From positions 1 through 64,000 of the forward strand of contig CARUPR010000001.1 in assembly GCA_949077035.1 (NCBI GenBank): a DNA stretch of 64,000 bases. The letters run 5' to 3'. Positions within the stretch are counted from its first letter, which is position 1, and each line of letters opens with the position of its first letter. The position numbers and the translations under genes were made by a program. Below are positions 43,163 to 52,820 of the stretch, in pieces. The notes beneath the pieces were generated by a model. It was not told the DNA's origin. It did no database searches and worked only from the letters and a program-made list of their open reading frames with translations. This DNA is from an uncultured Eubacteriales bacterium. GTDB lineage: Bacteria; Bacillota; Clostridia; Christensenellales; UBA1242.

Positions 43163-43752
43163 TCTTGATTTATAAAATTTTTAATAAAGGTGTTGCGATG
43201 AATTTTGGTTTTTCCAAAATTTTTAAGAGCCTGAATATGCTCTTTTGTGCCATAACCTTTATTTCTTGAAAAACCATAACAAGGATATAACTTATCATAT
43301 TCTTGCATCAACCTATCTCGATAAACCTTTGCAAGGATAGAGGCGGCAGCGATATTATATGAAAGAGTATCACCCTTAATAATATTTTCCTGAATAGTGT
43401 CAGTTTCAATTTTTACCGCATCGATAAGCACGATATCAGGTCTGACCTTAAGTCCTTCAAGAGCCTTTTTCATGCCAAGCTTGGTTGCATTTAAAATATT
43501 TATTTTATCAATTTCATCTTGCTCTATTTCAATAATACAATAGCTTATTGCCCTGTCAATAATTTTTTTATACAAATCTTCCCGCTTTTTGGCGGTCAGC
43601 TTTTTACTATCATTTATGCCATCAATTATTTGATTTTCATCCATTGGCATTATTACACAAGCACAAACCACAGGGCCTGCCAAAGGTCCACGTCCAGCTT
43701 CATCAATTCCTGCAACAACTTTATCGGCATATTTTTTTTCATAATCAAGCAT
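43150..43752 (-). CDS. rnhB: Ribonuclease HII
   Basis: 200-aa enzyme removing RNA from RNA/DNA hybrids and single ribonucleotides from DNA. Active-site DEAGRGPLAGPVV at residues 18-30 supplies the DEDD Asp-Glu pair; IVLIDAVKI gives the third Asp, and SYNIAAASILAKVYRDRLM the substrate-binding and fourth acidic region. Normal length. TAGGAG precedes the ATG. Confidence 0.96.
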   Translation of the reverse strand: MLDYEKKYADKVVAGIDEAGRGPLAGPVVCACVIMPMDENQIIDGINDSKKLTAKKREDLYKKIIDRAISYCIIEIEQDEIDKINILNATKLGMKKALEGLKVRPDIVLIDAVKIETDTIQENIIKGDTLSYNIAAASILAKVYRDRLMQEYDKLYPCYGFSRNKGYGTKEHIQALKNFGKTKIHRNTFIKNFINQDDAV

Positions 43753-43951
43753 AAATTCTCCTAAAAATCAAAAATATCTAAATTAATTATCAAATTAATT
43801 TATAAAATTATATCAAACAAATTTAATATAAAAATTTAATATAAAAATTTAATAATTTTTAAAAATTGTTTGAAATAAATAAAAAATAAACTAAAAAACA
43901 CAAAAATTTACCTTTTTTTAATGTTTTTTAGCCATTTTAATAATATTTTTA

Positions 43952-44359
43952 TTATTCTCTATTTTTTTTGCATTTTCGCCTGCGAGGAATTGTGACAATA
44001 AGCACAAGTGCAATAAAGCCCACTCCGCCAGCAATAACCATTGCCGAGATATTTTTAAAACCACCTGCCAGGCCATAAAAAGATGTGATTTGCAAGCTTA
44101 AATCTTTATCATCAAATTTCTCATCATGACTTATGATAACCTTGTTTCCTTTAAGCTTATAAAATGCATCAGTCTTAACTTCCCCCAGCTCTTTTGTTTT
44201 AACAACAATCTGCATTGTCCCGTCAATTGCAAATTTATATGAAGTTGTCACGTTGGCAACAGTTGAAGTATAACTTCCTACTGGCAAAATAACACAAGGA
44301 TATGCAAAGCCAATTACTACAAAAGCCAAGCAAATTAATAAAAGAAATTTTCTAATCAT
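43952..44359 (-). CDS. Small exported/membrane protein, unknown
   Basis: 135-aa protein with an N-terminal hydrophobic segment (FLLLICLAFVVIGFAYPC), a beta-rich extracytoplasmic part of about 75 residues (SYTSTVANVTTSYKFAIDG), and a C-terminal span followed by a basic tail (PRRRKCKKNRE). A two-span protein with an external loop. AGGGAG ribosome site. No family recognised. Confidence 0.65.
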   Translation of the reverse strand: MIRKFLLLICLAFVVIGFAYPCVILPVGSYTSTVANVTTSYKFAIDGTMQIVVKTKELGEVKTDAFYKLKGNKVIISHDEKFDDKDLSLQITSFYGLAGGFKNISAMVIAGGVGFIALVLIVTIPRRRKCKKNRE

Positions 44360-44549
44360 AATTTTCTCCCTAATTCATTTTACCATTTATAAAAACAATT
44401 TGCAATATAAATTTTTATTTTTTGACAAAATTTTCAATTTATTTTTAGAAAAAACTTAACTAAATTATCTCTCATTTATATTTGCAAAATTTAAAAGTTT
44501 TGTTATAATATTTAAAAGATTACAAACTTTAAATACAAAAGGCAATTTT

Positions 44550-45746
44550 ATGAGTATTTTTTTAAACATTTTATTTTTAATTTTAGGAATAGTTTTTCTT
44601 ATCAAGGGTGCAGATATATTTGTAACTGGTGCAAGTTCGGTTGCTAAAAAATTCAAAGTCCCTTCTCTTTTTATCGGGCTTACTATTGTGGCTTTGGGCA
44701 CAAGCCTGCCAGAGCTTTCTGTAAGTATTGCAAGTGCCATAAAAAATAGCGTTGATATGTCTGTGGGAAATATTGTTGGCTCTAATATGATGAATATGCT
44801 TTTAATTTTTGGTATAACCATATTAATAAAACCGGTTGTGGTAAAAAAATCAAGCAAAAAATTGGACTTCCCATTTTTAATTGCAATAACCTTTTTGCTT
44901 TTATTGTTTTGCGTTGATACCATCATCAATGGTGCATCAAACAATATCATAACAAGGACAGAAAGCTTACTATTCATCGCATCACTAATTGGTTATATTA
45001 TCCTCTCTATTATAAATGCAAATTCAGAAAGAAAACAAATGTTTAAAAAACCAGATGATTTTCAGTTTTCATATCATGAAAAAACAAATGATAAGAGCAG
45101 CGAGAATGGTGAAAATAATAAAAACGACATTTCCACCGAATTGACAACTCAGCAAATTGAATCGGACACCTCTCTTGAAAATGAAACCACACTTTCTCAA
45201 GATATTGAAAATAATGAGCCTTTGAAAGAGAAAGAAAAGAAAAAACTGGCAAAGCTAAAAAAGAAAAGAAAAAATGAAGATAAAATTCTTAAAAATTGGC
45301 AAATTATCATTTTTATTATTTTAGGTTTGGCTGCCGTTGTCTTTGGTGCAGAATGTGTTTCTTCAACCTCTCAATTTCTTGCACTTAAAATGGGAATGAG
45401 TGAAGCTTTGGTGGGCATCACAATTGTTGCAATCGGGACAAGTCTGCCAGAACTGGCAACATCCATTTCAGCATCTATCAAAGGCGAAAATGAACTGGCT
45501 TTAGGCAATATTTTGGGCTCTAACATCATAAACATTTCTTTAATCTTAGGTCTTGTCGGCTTGATTACACAGGTAAGTGTTTCTTCGCTTATATTAATTG
45601 ACATCTTAATTTTATTTGTTTGCACCCTCGTCTTTTCCATCTTTTGTATGGCAAGAAAAAATTTATCACGTTGGATTGGTTTTGTCTTTGTGATGATGTA
45701 TGTCGCTTATATGGTGTTTGCTATTGTAAGAAATTATTGTTTTTAA
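44550..45746 (+). CDS. Calcium/sodium antiporter (CaCA family, YrbG-like)
   Basis: 398-aa protein with two homologous five-span halves. The alpha-repeat motifs are VALGTSLPELSVSIASA plus GNIVGSNMMN, and VAIGTSLPELATSISAS plus GNILGSNIIN. It exchanges Ca for Na or H at the plasma membrane. A hydrophilic, mostly acidic cytoplasmic loop of about 90 residues, ending in a lysine-rich helix, separates the halves (residues about 160-250) and is longer than in YrbG. TATAAT with TTGCAA 16 bp upstream precedes the gene. Confidence 0.92.
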   Translation: MSIFLNILFLILGIVFLIKGADIFVTGASSVAKKFKVPSLFIGLTIVALGTSLPELSVSIASAIKNSVDMSVGNIVGSNMMNMLLIFGITILIKPVVVKKSSKKLDFPFLIAITFLLLLFCVDTIINGASNNIITRTESLLFIASLIGYIILSIINANSERKQMFKKPDDFQFSYHEKTNDKSSENGENNKNDISTELTTQQIESDTSLENETTLSQDIENNEPLKEKEKKKLAKLKKKRKNEDKILKNWQIIIFIILGLAAVVFGAECVSSTSQFLALKMGMSEALVGITIVAIGTSLPELATSISASIKGENELALGNILGSNIINISLILGLVGLITQVSVSSLILIDILILFVCTLVFSIFCMARKNLSRWIGFVFVMMYVAYMVFAIVRNYCF

Positions 45747-45937
45747 ATAAACTTTCATCTTTTTATATCTTTTAAAACATTTCTTTGATAATTTTATCAA
45801 TTCTTTATTTTACGATTTTTAAATTCTTATTAAAACTTTTTTCTTAAAAACTTTATTGTTTTGCTTAAAATTAATATCTTCGCATATTAATTTTTTTTAT
45901 TTGCATCCTAAAAGAAAGGTCTAAAAAAAGGAATTTT

Positions 45938-47164
45938 ATGAAAAGAATATATAATAGTTCTAAAACAAAGATGGAATATGTAAAAGGTGATGCTTACTTT
46001 TATCAATCTGAAAATAGACTGAAAAGTTATCCTTATTTAAATCATGATTTTCAAACTGATATTTTAATTATCGGTGGTGGTGCTGTTGGCAGCATAGCAA
46101 ATTATTATCTATCAAAAAAATATGATGCAACACTGGTTGATAAATCAAGATTTGGCAGCGGCTGCACATCATGTGCAACTGTCTTGCTTGAATATCAACT
46201 TGATGATTATGCTGAAAATCTGCAAAAAATCATGTCAGAAAAAGAAATTGTAGATATATATCGCATGGGGCTTGAAAGCATAAAAGAACTGCAAAATTTT
46301 ATAAATCAACATGGCAATCATTGTCATTTTGCACTTCGCGGCTCACTTTTATATACAAATAAAAATTTTGGAATAAACGCCATAGAAAAAGAATTTCTTT
46401 TTAGAAAGAAAAACAATTTCCATGCAAAACTTATCTATCCAGAAAATAATCCCTTCCCTTTTGACTTTAAGGCAGGTCTTTATTGTGAAGATGGTGGTGC
46501 AGAATTCAACCCCTATCTCTTTACAAAACAAATGATAGAAAATTCTCAAAACCAAGACAATCTTTTTGAAAATACAGAGATAATTTCAATCACAAAAATA
46601 AATGATGGTTTTATTGCAACAACAAACTTTCATGATAAAATTTATTGCAAAAAGATTATATTTGCAACTGGATATAATTTTGAACTTCTTTCAAATGCCA
46701 ATCTATGTGACAGGGCTGTTTCATATACAATTGTCACAAATCCAATAAAAGAGCTTTCCTCTCTTAAAACCACCCTATTTCAAGATGACGAAGTGCCATA
46801 TCACTATATGAGAATACTTCCCGACAACCGAATTATATTTGGCGGAGAAGACAGCAGCTTTAAGAAAGATTCAATTGACGACAAACTTGCCCAAAAAAAA
46901 TATGCAAAATTAAAAAAAGCCCTCTGTCAGTTGTTACCTCAGCATGAAAAAGAGCTTGAAATAGCCTATGAATTTTGTGGAGCCTTTGGCTCAACTGAAA
47001 ATAATCTTGGACTGATTGGCAAAATCAATCAAGAAAATGTCTATTATATGCTCAGCTGTGGTGCAAATGAAATTATAAATGCCATTTTTGGTGCAAAACT
47101 TCTTATAGATATATTTGAGAACAAAGCAAATAAATTAGAACATCTTTTTTCGCCATTGAGATAA
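45938..47164 (+). CDS. FAD-dependent oxidoreductase (DAO family)
   Basis: 408-aa protein with an N-terminal dinucleotide motif (DILIIGGGAVGSIANYYLS) after an extension of about 45 residues, an acidic strand end ATLVDKSRFGSGCTSCAT, and a C-terminal FAD-binding strand (FGGEDSSF). The DAO fold oxidises amines or amino acids such as glycine or sarcosine; the Cys pair GCTSC next to the FAD region is notable. The substrate is unknown. AAAGGA lies 5 nt before the ATG. Confidence 0.8.
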   Translation: MKRIYNSSKTKMEYVKGDAYFYQSENRLKSYPYLNHDFQTDILIIGGGAVGSIANYYLSKKYDATLVDKSRFGSGCTSCATVLLEYQLDDYAENLQKIMSEKEIVDIYRMGLESIKELQNFINQHGNHCHFALRGSLLYTNKNFGINAIEKEFLFRKKNNFHAKLIYPENNPFPFDFKAGLYCEDGGAEFNPYLFTKQMIENSQNQDNLFENTEIISITKINDGFIATTNFHDKIYCKKIIFATGYNFELLSNANLCDRAVSYTIVTNPIKELSSLKTTLFQDDEVPYHYMRILPDNRIIFGGEDSSFKKDSIDDKLAQKKYAKLKKALCQLLPQHEKELEIAYEFCGAFGSTENNLGLIGKINQENVYYMLSCGANEIINAIFGAKLLIDIFENKANKLEHLFSPLR

Positions 47165-47259
47165 ATTTAACTTAAAAACATGATTTTTTAATATTTTTAT
47201 TTAATTTTTATCAATTTTTAATAAAACTTATTCAAATTATTTAAAATTATCTTTATCTA

Positions 47260-47796
47260 TTATTTTTTATTTAAGATTTTTTCTTTATAATATTCTATGC
47301 TTTCAGCGATTATTTTAACCGCTTCCTCTCTATTTTCAAGAGCCTTAATTTCCACCTTTTTATTTTCAAGTTGTTTATAAACATTTAAAAAATGTCTTAA
47401 TTCATCAAAAATATGAGCTGGCAGCTGACTTACATCTGTATATTTGTTATATTGTGGGTCACCAAAAGGGATGGCGATAACTTTTTCATCTCTTTTTTCA
47501 CGGTCTTTCATGACAATCACTCCAATTGGAAAACATCTTACGAGACACATTCTTTCAAGTGGCTGACTGCAAAGCACAAACACATCAAGTGGGTCATTGT
47601 CCTTACCATAGGTAAGAGGGATAAATCCATAATTCATTGGATAATGGGTGCTTGTGTATAAAACTCTATCCATAAGCAAAAAGCCTGTTTCCTTGTCTAA
47701 TTCATACTTAGTCTTATCACCCTGCTGAATTTCTATGCAGGCATAAAAATCATCACTTTTTATCCTTTCCTGACTGATATCTTTCCAAATATTCAT
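47260..47796 (-). CDS. ppa: Inorganic pyrophosphatase (family I)
   Basis: 178-aa soluble enzyme hydrolysing pyrophosphate, pulling biosynthetic reactions forward. Signature NDPLDVFVL gives the metal-binding Asp residues (D-x-D-P-x-D type), and the substrate-site residues are in YPMNYGFIP and the KDREKRDEKVIA segment. ATG 47796 is chosen because AAAGGAG lies 7 nt upstream. Family I is less common than family II in Bacillota, but it is found in Clostridia. Confidence 0.92.
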   Translation of the reverse strand: MNIWKDISQERIKSDDFYACIEIQQGDKTKYELDKETGFLLMDRVLYTSTHYPMNYGFIPLTYGKDNDPLDVFVLCSQPLERMCLVRCFPIGVIVMKDREKRDEKVIAIPFGDPQYNKYTDVSQLPAHIFDELRHFLNVYKQLENKKVEIKALENREEAVKIIAESIEYYKEKILNKK

Positions 47797-48116
47797 ATTG
47801 TTCTCCTTTTTTAATATAATGTCCAAAAATATATATAAATTTTATCATCTATAAATATAATTTTATCATGACAAATTTAAAAAGTCAAACATTTATACAA
47901 CAGCTTAAAACAATTCTGATATTTAATAAAAAATTTAAAAATTGCAGAGTCTACCTTTATCCTGCTTGCTATAAATTTTCTTAAAATTGCTCTATTTTAC
48001 TTTAATTTTTTACCATAAAGTTTACATTTCTGAGACAAAAAAACACCTATTAATTCACTTAAGGCAACCCCTCAATTTTCCATATATTTAAGGGCGATTT
48101 AAGATTTTCACAAAAC
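47797..48116. other. AT-rich intergenic stretch
   Basis: About 320 bp between ppa and the tRNA-Arg terminator. It must hold the ppa promoter, but no strong hexamer pair, gene or hairpin can be supported. Confidence 0.4.
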
Positions 48117-48141
48117 AAAAATAGCCACAAAGGGCTATTTG
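48117..48141 (-). terminator. tRNA-Arg terminator
   Basis: AAATAGCC/GGCTATTT stem followed by T on the minus strand, beginning at the tRNA 3' end. Confidence 0.8.
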
Positions 48142-48216
48142 GTGCGTCGCAAGGGATTCGAACCCCTGACCTTTCGTTCCGTAGACGAACGCTCTATCCA
48201 GCTGAGCTAGCAACGC
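48140..48216 (-). tRNA. tRNA-Arg (ACG)
   Basis: 77-nt tRNA with encoded CCA. Acceptor GCGTTGC/GCGACGC pairs throughout (one T.G), D stem GCTC/GAGC, anticodon stem TTCGT/ACGAA with loop CTACGGA giving ACG. The A34 would be edited to inosine by TadA. Confidence 0.96.
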
Positions 48217-48329
48217 ATATTTTTATTAACTTTCATATTATATCATATTTATTTTAATTTTGCAATTGTTTTTTATAATATTTTTTCTTCCTTATAAAAT
48301 TTAAGGCTATTTTAACTCTTATCATTATA

Positions 48330-48357
48330 TTGACATTTTATAAAATTTATTTATAAT
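48330..48357 (+). promoter_or_regulatory. Promoter of the WG-repeat gene
   Basis: TTGACA 48330-48335, 16-bp spacer, TATAAT 48352-48357, then ATGGAG and ATG 48377. Confidence 0.75.
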
Positions 48358-48376
48358 TATATATATGGAGTTTTAA

Positions 48377-49849
48377 ATGAAAGATTTTAATAAGAATTAT
48401 TATAAAGTTGATAAAAAAGGGCTCGGATTAAACCTTGTAAATTTAAAAGGTGAAATTTTACCTCATAAAATAAGGAAAAAATTAGGAATCAAATTTTATC
48501 GCAATAAAGAAAAACAATATGAGCATCCAAAGTTTACCTTTGATATAAATGGTAAAGAATCACAAAAATGTAATGAGTTGAATTTTTATTCTGAAAATCA
48601 AGCAATGATTTTTTCTGACAATTTCACCTATTATAATATAAATTTAAAATCAGGCATCATTTCTCCCGAATTTTCAGACTATTCTGATAATATTTTTCTA
48701 GCCACAAATGGCACTATCTATCAATTAGATGAAAATGGTAATACTATTGACACAGGCTATAAAATGGCTTCTTTTCAACCAAATAAAAATAGATATCGAT
48801 TTAATGAAAGTAATTTCAATAGCGATTTAATTAAAGTTTCAGACAAAAATGGAAAATTCGGGCTAATAGACAAAAATCTTAACAAAGTTTGCCCTTTCAT
48901 ATATGATAATAACAATTTTACTTACCAGTTAATAGATAAGAAAAACAATTTATTACAGATAACTGATAAAACAAACAACATAATTCAAATCTTTAAAGAT
49001 AGTAAAGAAATTTTTAAAACAGAGATTGACAATCAATCAAAATTTGAAAAACTAGATAATAACTACTATCTGCATAATAGCAAAAACATAAGCAAACTTT
49101 TCAAATATAATGTTGAAAATACCTCTTTTAACTTTGCTGGAAATTATAATGGCAATATAATTAATTTATATAACATAGGCAATGAAGATTATATAAATAT
49201 TGAAAATAAAAAATTGATAAAATTAGATAATAATTCTATAGTTGTTGATGGATGTTTAAATATTAAATTTGAAAAAATTGATGGTGAACCAGTGATTGCT
49301 TATGAATTAAATAATTCAAATCAAAAAAACATAATGGGTGTTTTTTCACCAAAAGAGAATAGAATAGTTCTTTCACCTATTCATAATATTTATGATGTTC
49401 AATTTAATCAGTCTGCAAAAATGCCAGATGGGTCTTACAGATTTTTAGGCAGAGCTCTTGACGAAGATGATAACAATAAATTCAACTGGGGCGTAATAGA
49501 TGATAAGGGAAATAAACTAACTGAATTTAAATATCATTTTGATACAAACCTTATTAAAACCTTTTATAGATACAACAATAAAGGCGTTGTATCAGAAACA
49601 TTAATTTCTACAATAGATTCTGGTGATAAGTTTTTTAATATCAAAGAAGATAACATTATAGCCACTGAAGAAGAGGAAAAAGCTATAAATATTCCAAAAA
49701 CTCAAAATAAAACAAAAGATAATGACGGTATTATAAAAGACACAAGCAACAACAAACTTTTATATTCAGCTCTTGCTAGCGTGCTTTTAAGTCCTGCTGC
49801 TGGTATGTATGTTTATATGGCTATGGATGAACTTGAAAATGAAATGTAG
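48377..49849 (+). CDS. WG-repeat-like protein with C-terminal membrane segment
   Basis: 490-aa Asn/Lys-rich protein with degenerate WG (KWG) repeats: NGKFGLIDKNLNKVCPFIYD, KNIMGVFSPKENRIVLSPIH and FNWGVIDDKGNKLTEFKY. It has no signal peptide. A hydrophobic segment near the C-terminus (LLYSALASVLLSPAAGMYVY) could anchor it in the membrane with the repeats in the cytoplasm. WG repeats form propeller-like scaffolds. Function unknown. GGAG lies 7 nt upstream. Confidence 0.65.
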   Translation: MKDFNKNYYKVDKKGLGLNLVNLKGEILPHKIRKKLGIKFYRNKEKQYEHPKFTFDINGKESQKCNELNFYSENQAMIFSDNFTYYNINLKSGIISPEFSDYSDNIFLATNGTIYQLDENGNTIDTGYKMASFQPNKNRYRFNESNFNSDLIKVSDKNGKFGLIDKNLNKVCPFIYDNNNFTYQLIDKKNNLLQITDKTNNIIQIFKDSKEIFKTEIDNQSKFEKLDNNYYLHNSKNISKLFKYNVENTSFNFAGNYNGNIINLYNIGNEDYINIENKKLIKLDNNSIVVDGCLNIKFEKIDGEPVIAYELNNSNQKNIMGVFSPKENRIVLSPIHNIYDVQFNQSAKMPDGSYRFLGRALDEDDNNKFNWGVIDDKGNKLTEFKYHFDTNLIKTFYRYNNKGVVSETLISTIDSGDKFFNIKEDNIIATEEEEKAINIPKTQNKTKDNDGIIKDTSNNKLLYSALASVLLSPAAGMYVYMAMDELENEM

Positions 49850-49893
49850 CTATATTAAATTTAAAGTTTTTTAAATTAATTTATAATAATTCT

Positions 49894-49922
49894 AAAAAAA
49901 CACGAAATTTTCGTGTTTTTTT
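49894..49922 (+). terminator. Terminator of the WG-repeat gene
   Basis: AAACACGAA / TTCGTGTTT inverted repeat with a 4-nt loop and T7. Confidence 0.85.
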
Positions 49923-50019
49923 GGTTTTCCTTATATTAATTTAAAATAATGACTTTTTTATTAAATAAACAAAGTAAATTTTTATATTAAAAGACATTTA
50001 ATTTGTCATATAGATTTTG

Positions 50020-51132
50020 CTAGGCAAGATGCTCTTTTATAAACTCCATTTGAGATTTTATACATTCACCTTCTGATATGTTTGCTTCTTCAATAGTCAT
50101 TTCACTCATATATTTGCCAAATTGTTTATTATAATCAAGCGAACGCAGTGGCAACCCTTTTTGAATAACTTTGCTTGGCTTATCTACCATGTATCGATAG
50201 CTTTTGAATAATTTTTCATGACATTTTTCATCTTTATCGATAATTACAAGCGCGACATTGAAATAGGCATCGCTTTCTCCACCCACATCATGCAATTTTT
50301 TTGAGAAGATTTCAATCGCTTCTTCATCACTCAGTTCTTTTCCACTATATCTTCTGACAAACACTCCTGGCTGGTCCTCTTTGCTGAGTTTTTCAATTAC
50401 AAGACCGCTATCATTTGAAACCACTGGAAGACCTGTTGCCTCATGATATGCCTTTGCTTTTATTAAAGAATTTTCAAGTTCAGTTTCGCCATTTTCTTCC
50501 ACCTGAATATCTACCTTCAAATCTTTTAAAGAACAATAAGGCAGATTCAATTCTTTAAAAATTTGAGCATAAATTGCAATTTTGCCCATATTTGAAGAGG
50601 CAATCAATGGTTTTAATTCTCTTTTTATCAGTTTTCCATCATCATAGGTATTAATTTCATGAAAGCCCTCTTGAAGAGATGGCAAGCCTTCCATCAGACG
50701 TTTTTTATAGATAGATATTGCAAGTTTGATATCTTCAATATAATGCGAGGACCTACCCTCTCTTTCCTGTCTTTCAATAACACGTCTTTCACTTTCTTCA
50801 TCAGAAATAAGAAGCAATTCGCCAACAACTTTATAGCCATGCTTTTTCGCAATTTCAATAATAGGCTCTCTCGACGATTGCGGAACATTTGTGCTGTCGA
50901 CAATGATACTTTCGCCCTTTTCAGCCAGTTCTTCAATCTGCCTGTGCATTTCGGCAAAAACTATTGTATTGTATTTTGAATCATAAGCCTTTGGAATTTC
51001 GCCTTTATTGACATAATCTCGTCTTATTTCATCACTTGCAATAACCTTTCCGCCAACTTTTTCTGCAAGTTTATCTGCATAGGTGCTTTTCCCTGCACCT
51101 ACAATTCCCATTAAAATATATATCGTTTTCAT
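50020..51132 (-). CDS. Fusion of P-loop kinase and Ham1/RdgB-like NTP pyrophosphatase
   Basis: 370-aa two-domain protein. Residues 1-175 are an AAA_33/polynucleotide-kinase-like P-loop domain (MGIVGAGKSTYADKLAEKVG, a DEIRRDYV acceptor strand, and the lid RRVIERQEREGRS). Residues about 180-370 match the inosine triphosphate pyrophosphatase family (LIASSNMGKIAIYAQIFKEL, ENSLIKAKAYHEATGLPVVS, DSGLVIEKL...RRYSGKELSDE), which removes non-canonical purine NTPs. The join suggests a nucleotide- or RNA-repair enzyme. The start has no Shine-Dalgarno; an extended TGCTATAAT -10 (51139-51147) ends 6 nt before the ATG. Confidence 0.8.
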   Translation of the reverse strand: MKTIYILMGIVGAGKSTYADKLAEKVGGKVIASDEIRRDYVNKGEIPKAYDSKYNTIVFAEMHRQIEELAEKGESIIVDSTNVPQSSREPIIEIAKKHGYKVVGELLLISDEESERRVIERQEREGRSSHYIEDIKLAISIYKKRLMEGLPSLQEGFHEINTYDDGKLIKRELKPLIASSNMGKIAIYAQIFKELNLPYCSLKDLKVDIQVEENGETELENSLIKAKAYHEATGLPVVSNDSGLVIEKLSKEDQPGVFVRRYSGKELSDEEAIEIFSKKLHDVGGESDAYFNVALVIIDKDEKCHEKLFKSYRYMVDKPSKVIQKGLPLRSLDYNKQFGKYMSEMTIEEANISEGECIKSQMEFIKEHLA

Positions 51133-51138
51133 GTTTTT

Positions 51139-51147
51139 ATTATAGCA
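51139..51147 (-). promoter_or_regulatory. Extended -10 promoter, leaderless type
   Basis: Minus strand TGCTATAAT, six bases before the ATG. The TTTGAC that could serve as -35 lies inside the terminator stem of the preceding minus-strand operon. Confidence 0.6.
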
Positions 51148-51153
51148 TAAATC

Positions 51154-51184
51154 AAAAAAAAGTCAAAGCAAACTTTGACTTTCT
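51154..51184 (-). terminator. Terminator of the zinc-ribbon operon
   Basis: AAAGTCAAAG / CTTTGACTTT stem with a T7 run on the minus strand, about 50 bp after the stop at 51233. Confidence 0.75.
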
Positions 51185-51232
51185 TTGATTTGGTTTTAAA
51201 TTGATTTATTATAATTTATTTTTATTTTCCTT

Positions 51233-51727
51233 TTATTTCTCTGTAGTTTTTGAAACATCCCTTTCAATTGCCTTTCCACAGCCGGTGCAGAACTCTGATT
51301 CGATATTATTTATTGTGCCACACTGGCAAGCAACAGTTCCATCAACAGGACATCCACATTTATGACAGAAAGCTGCATTTTCAGTTAGCTGAGAGCCGCA
51401 CTTATCGCACTTTGAAATATTGATAGTGCCAATTGCTCTGTTGCCATCTTTAACATTTCCTTGATTGTTTTTAATCATACCAAGGCTTGTCAAAAGCATA
51501 ACCAAAGAAATACTGCCACTTGCAAGAGAAAGCAAAATTAGCATTACGCCAAAGGAAATATTGAAAGCAATACTAGAAGCAACATCGCTTTTGCAACCTT
51601 CAATAACTAAACATATACCAAAGGCAATAATACCAATTGAAATAGCAAGCAAAACACTTGAAAAGACCATAAGTGCCTTTCTTCCATATCTTGCTTCTTT
51701 ATAAACTTCTTTTTTCTCTTTTTTCAT
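51233..51727 (-). CDS. Membrane protein with C-terminal double zinc ribbon
   Basis: 164-aa protein with two membrane spans (about residues 18-42 and 52-82) and a cytoplasmic C-terminal double zinc ribbon: KCDKCG...FCHKCGCP and CQCG...FCTGCGK. AGGAG precedes the ATG. It lies downstream of, and on the same strand as, the zinc-ribbon/SPFH pair, so it probably works with them at the membrane. Confidence 0.75.
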   Translation of the reverse strand: MKKEKKEVYKEARYGRKALMVFSSVLLAISIGIIAFGICLVIEGCKSDVASSIAFNISFGVMLILLSLASGSISLVMLLTSLGMIKNNQGNVKDGNRAIGTINISKCDKCGSQLTENAAFCHKCGCPVDGTVACQCGTINNIESEFCTGCGKAIERDVSKTTEK

Positions 51728-51785
51728 GATTTCTCCTTAGATTTTATTTAAAACTTTAAATAAAAATATTAAATTAATTTAACTT

Positions 51786-52820
51786 TTAAATTAATAAAAA
51801 TATTAATAATGGCACTCCAAAAAACATCAATATTGCCAGTATTACCAAAAATGATATTTTAACTTTTGAATAAGGCAATTTCCCGCCAACATTTCCGTTT
51901 TGACCATTCATTACATTCATATATTCTTTATCTTTATATTTAAAATTGACAAAATATATAGGGACAAGCGAATAAACATAATTTTCATCGCTATAATTTG
52001 TTTGTATTGACAAACTTGAAATAGAATTGCTATATTTATTTCTTATCATATGTTCAATTTCATGTTCAGCCATTATTTTAGCCTCTTCAAAAGCGTCTAT
52101 TGGTGTCTGATTATAATAACCCACACTATAACCCATTATAAACGCACTGTCATAATCATAAGCTTCATTAAAATTGAAAGGAAGAATGGAAGAAATATGA
52201 TATTGAGTAATTTTGTCACTGACTTCAACTATGATATTGTTGAATTGATGTTTTAAATGACCAGAAATAGGTCTTGAACGTGTGACAACTTTTGTTTCAC
52301 CATTCACACGTGTTGTAGTTGTATACTGCTCAGTGCCATGATACATTGCATAAACACTGCAGCCAAAACTAAATGAAGGAATATATGACGCACCAATTTC
52401 TATATTTGGCAAATTCTTTTTAAACTCACCTGGCAATAAAAATCTGCTTTTTATATTTTTTTTAAATACCATACCAGCCTGTTCTTTTGAAATTTTAAAA
52501 GGCAAAACCAGTGATGGTTTTAGTCCTGGAAGTTCATTTAAAGGCACAAGCGATGAAGTATTGCAATATTGACATCTGTTTGACATTTCAAATTTATTTA
52601 ATATAATTTGACCACCACAATTTGCACATTGATAACATCTGCTTGAATTTTCCCATTCTTTAAAGCCGTCATCATTTTCACAGTCATGAAGTGGTTTTTT
52701 ATGAGGATTTTTAATAAATTTTATAGGATATATTTTGCCACACTTAACACACTTCAAGGCTTTATCAGTTGGGCTGAACTCAATTTTTGCACCACAAGAA
52801 GGACAATTGTTGATTTCCAT
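51786..52820 (-). CDS. Zinc-ribbon membrane protein (YdjG-like)
   Basis: 344-aa protein: N-terminal zinc ribbons (CPSCGAKIEF...CVKCGKIYP and CANCG...CQYCNTSSLVP), a large middle domain of about 200 residues including KPSLVLPFKISKEQAGMVFK, and a single C-terminal membrane span (ISFLVILAILMFFGVPLLIF). The layout matches B. subtilis YdjG, part of the PspA-linked ydjFGHI envelope-stress operon. Its ATG overlaps the stop of the SPFH gene (TAATG), so the two are translationally coupled. Confidence 0.75.
   Translation of the reverse strand: MEINNCPSCGAKIEFSPTDKALKCVKCGKIYPIKFIKNPHKKPLHDCENDDGFKEWENSSRCYQCANCGGQIILNKFEMSNRCQYCNTSSLVPLNELPGLKPSLVLPFKISKEQAGMVFKKNIKSRFLLPGEFKKNLPNIEIGASYIPSFSFGCSVYAMYHGTEQYTTTTRVNGETKVVTRSRPISGHLKHQFNNIIVEVSDKITQYHISSILPFNFNEAYDYDSAFIMGYSVGYYNQTPIDAFEEAKIMAEHEIEHMIRNKYSNSISSLSIQTNYSDENYVYSLVPIYFVNFKYKDKEYMNVMNGQNGNVGGKLPYSKVKISFLVILAILMFFGVPLLIFLLI

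Noticed and set aside
43800..43860. Tandem TTTAATATAAAAA units between rnhB and the next gene
   Set aside because: Only two to three imperfect AT-rich copies in an AT-rich genome, no more than low complexity.
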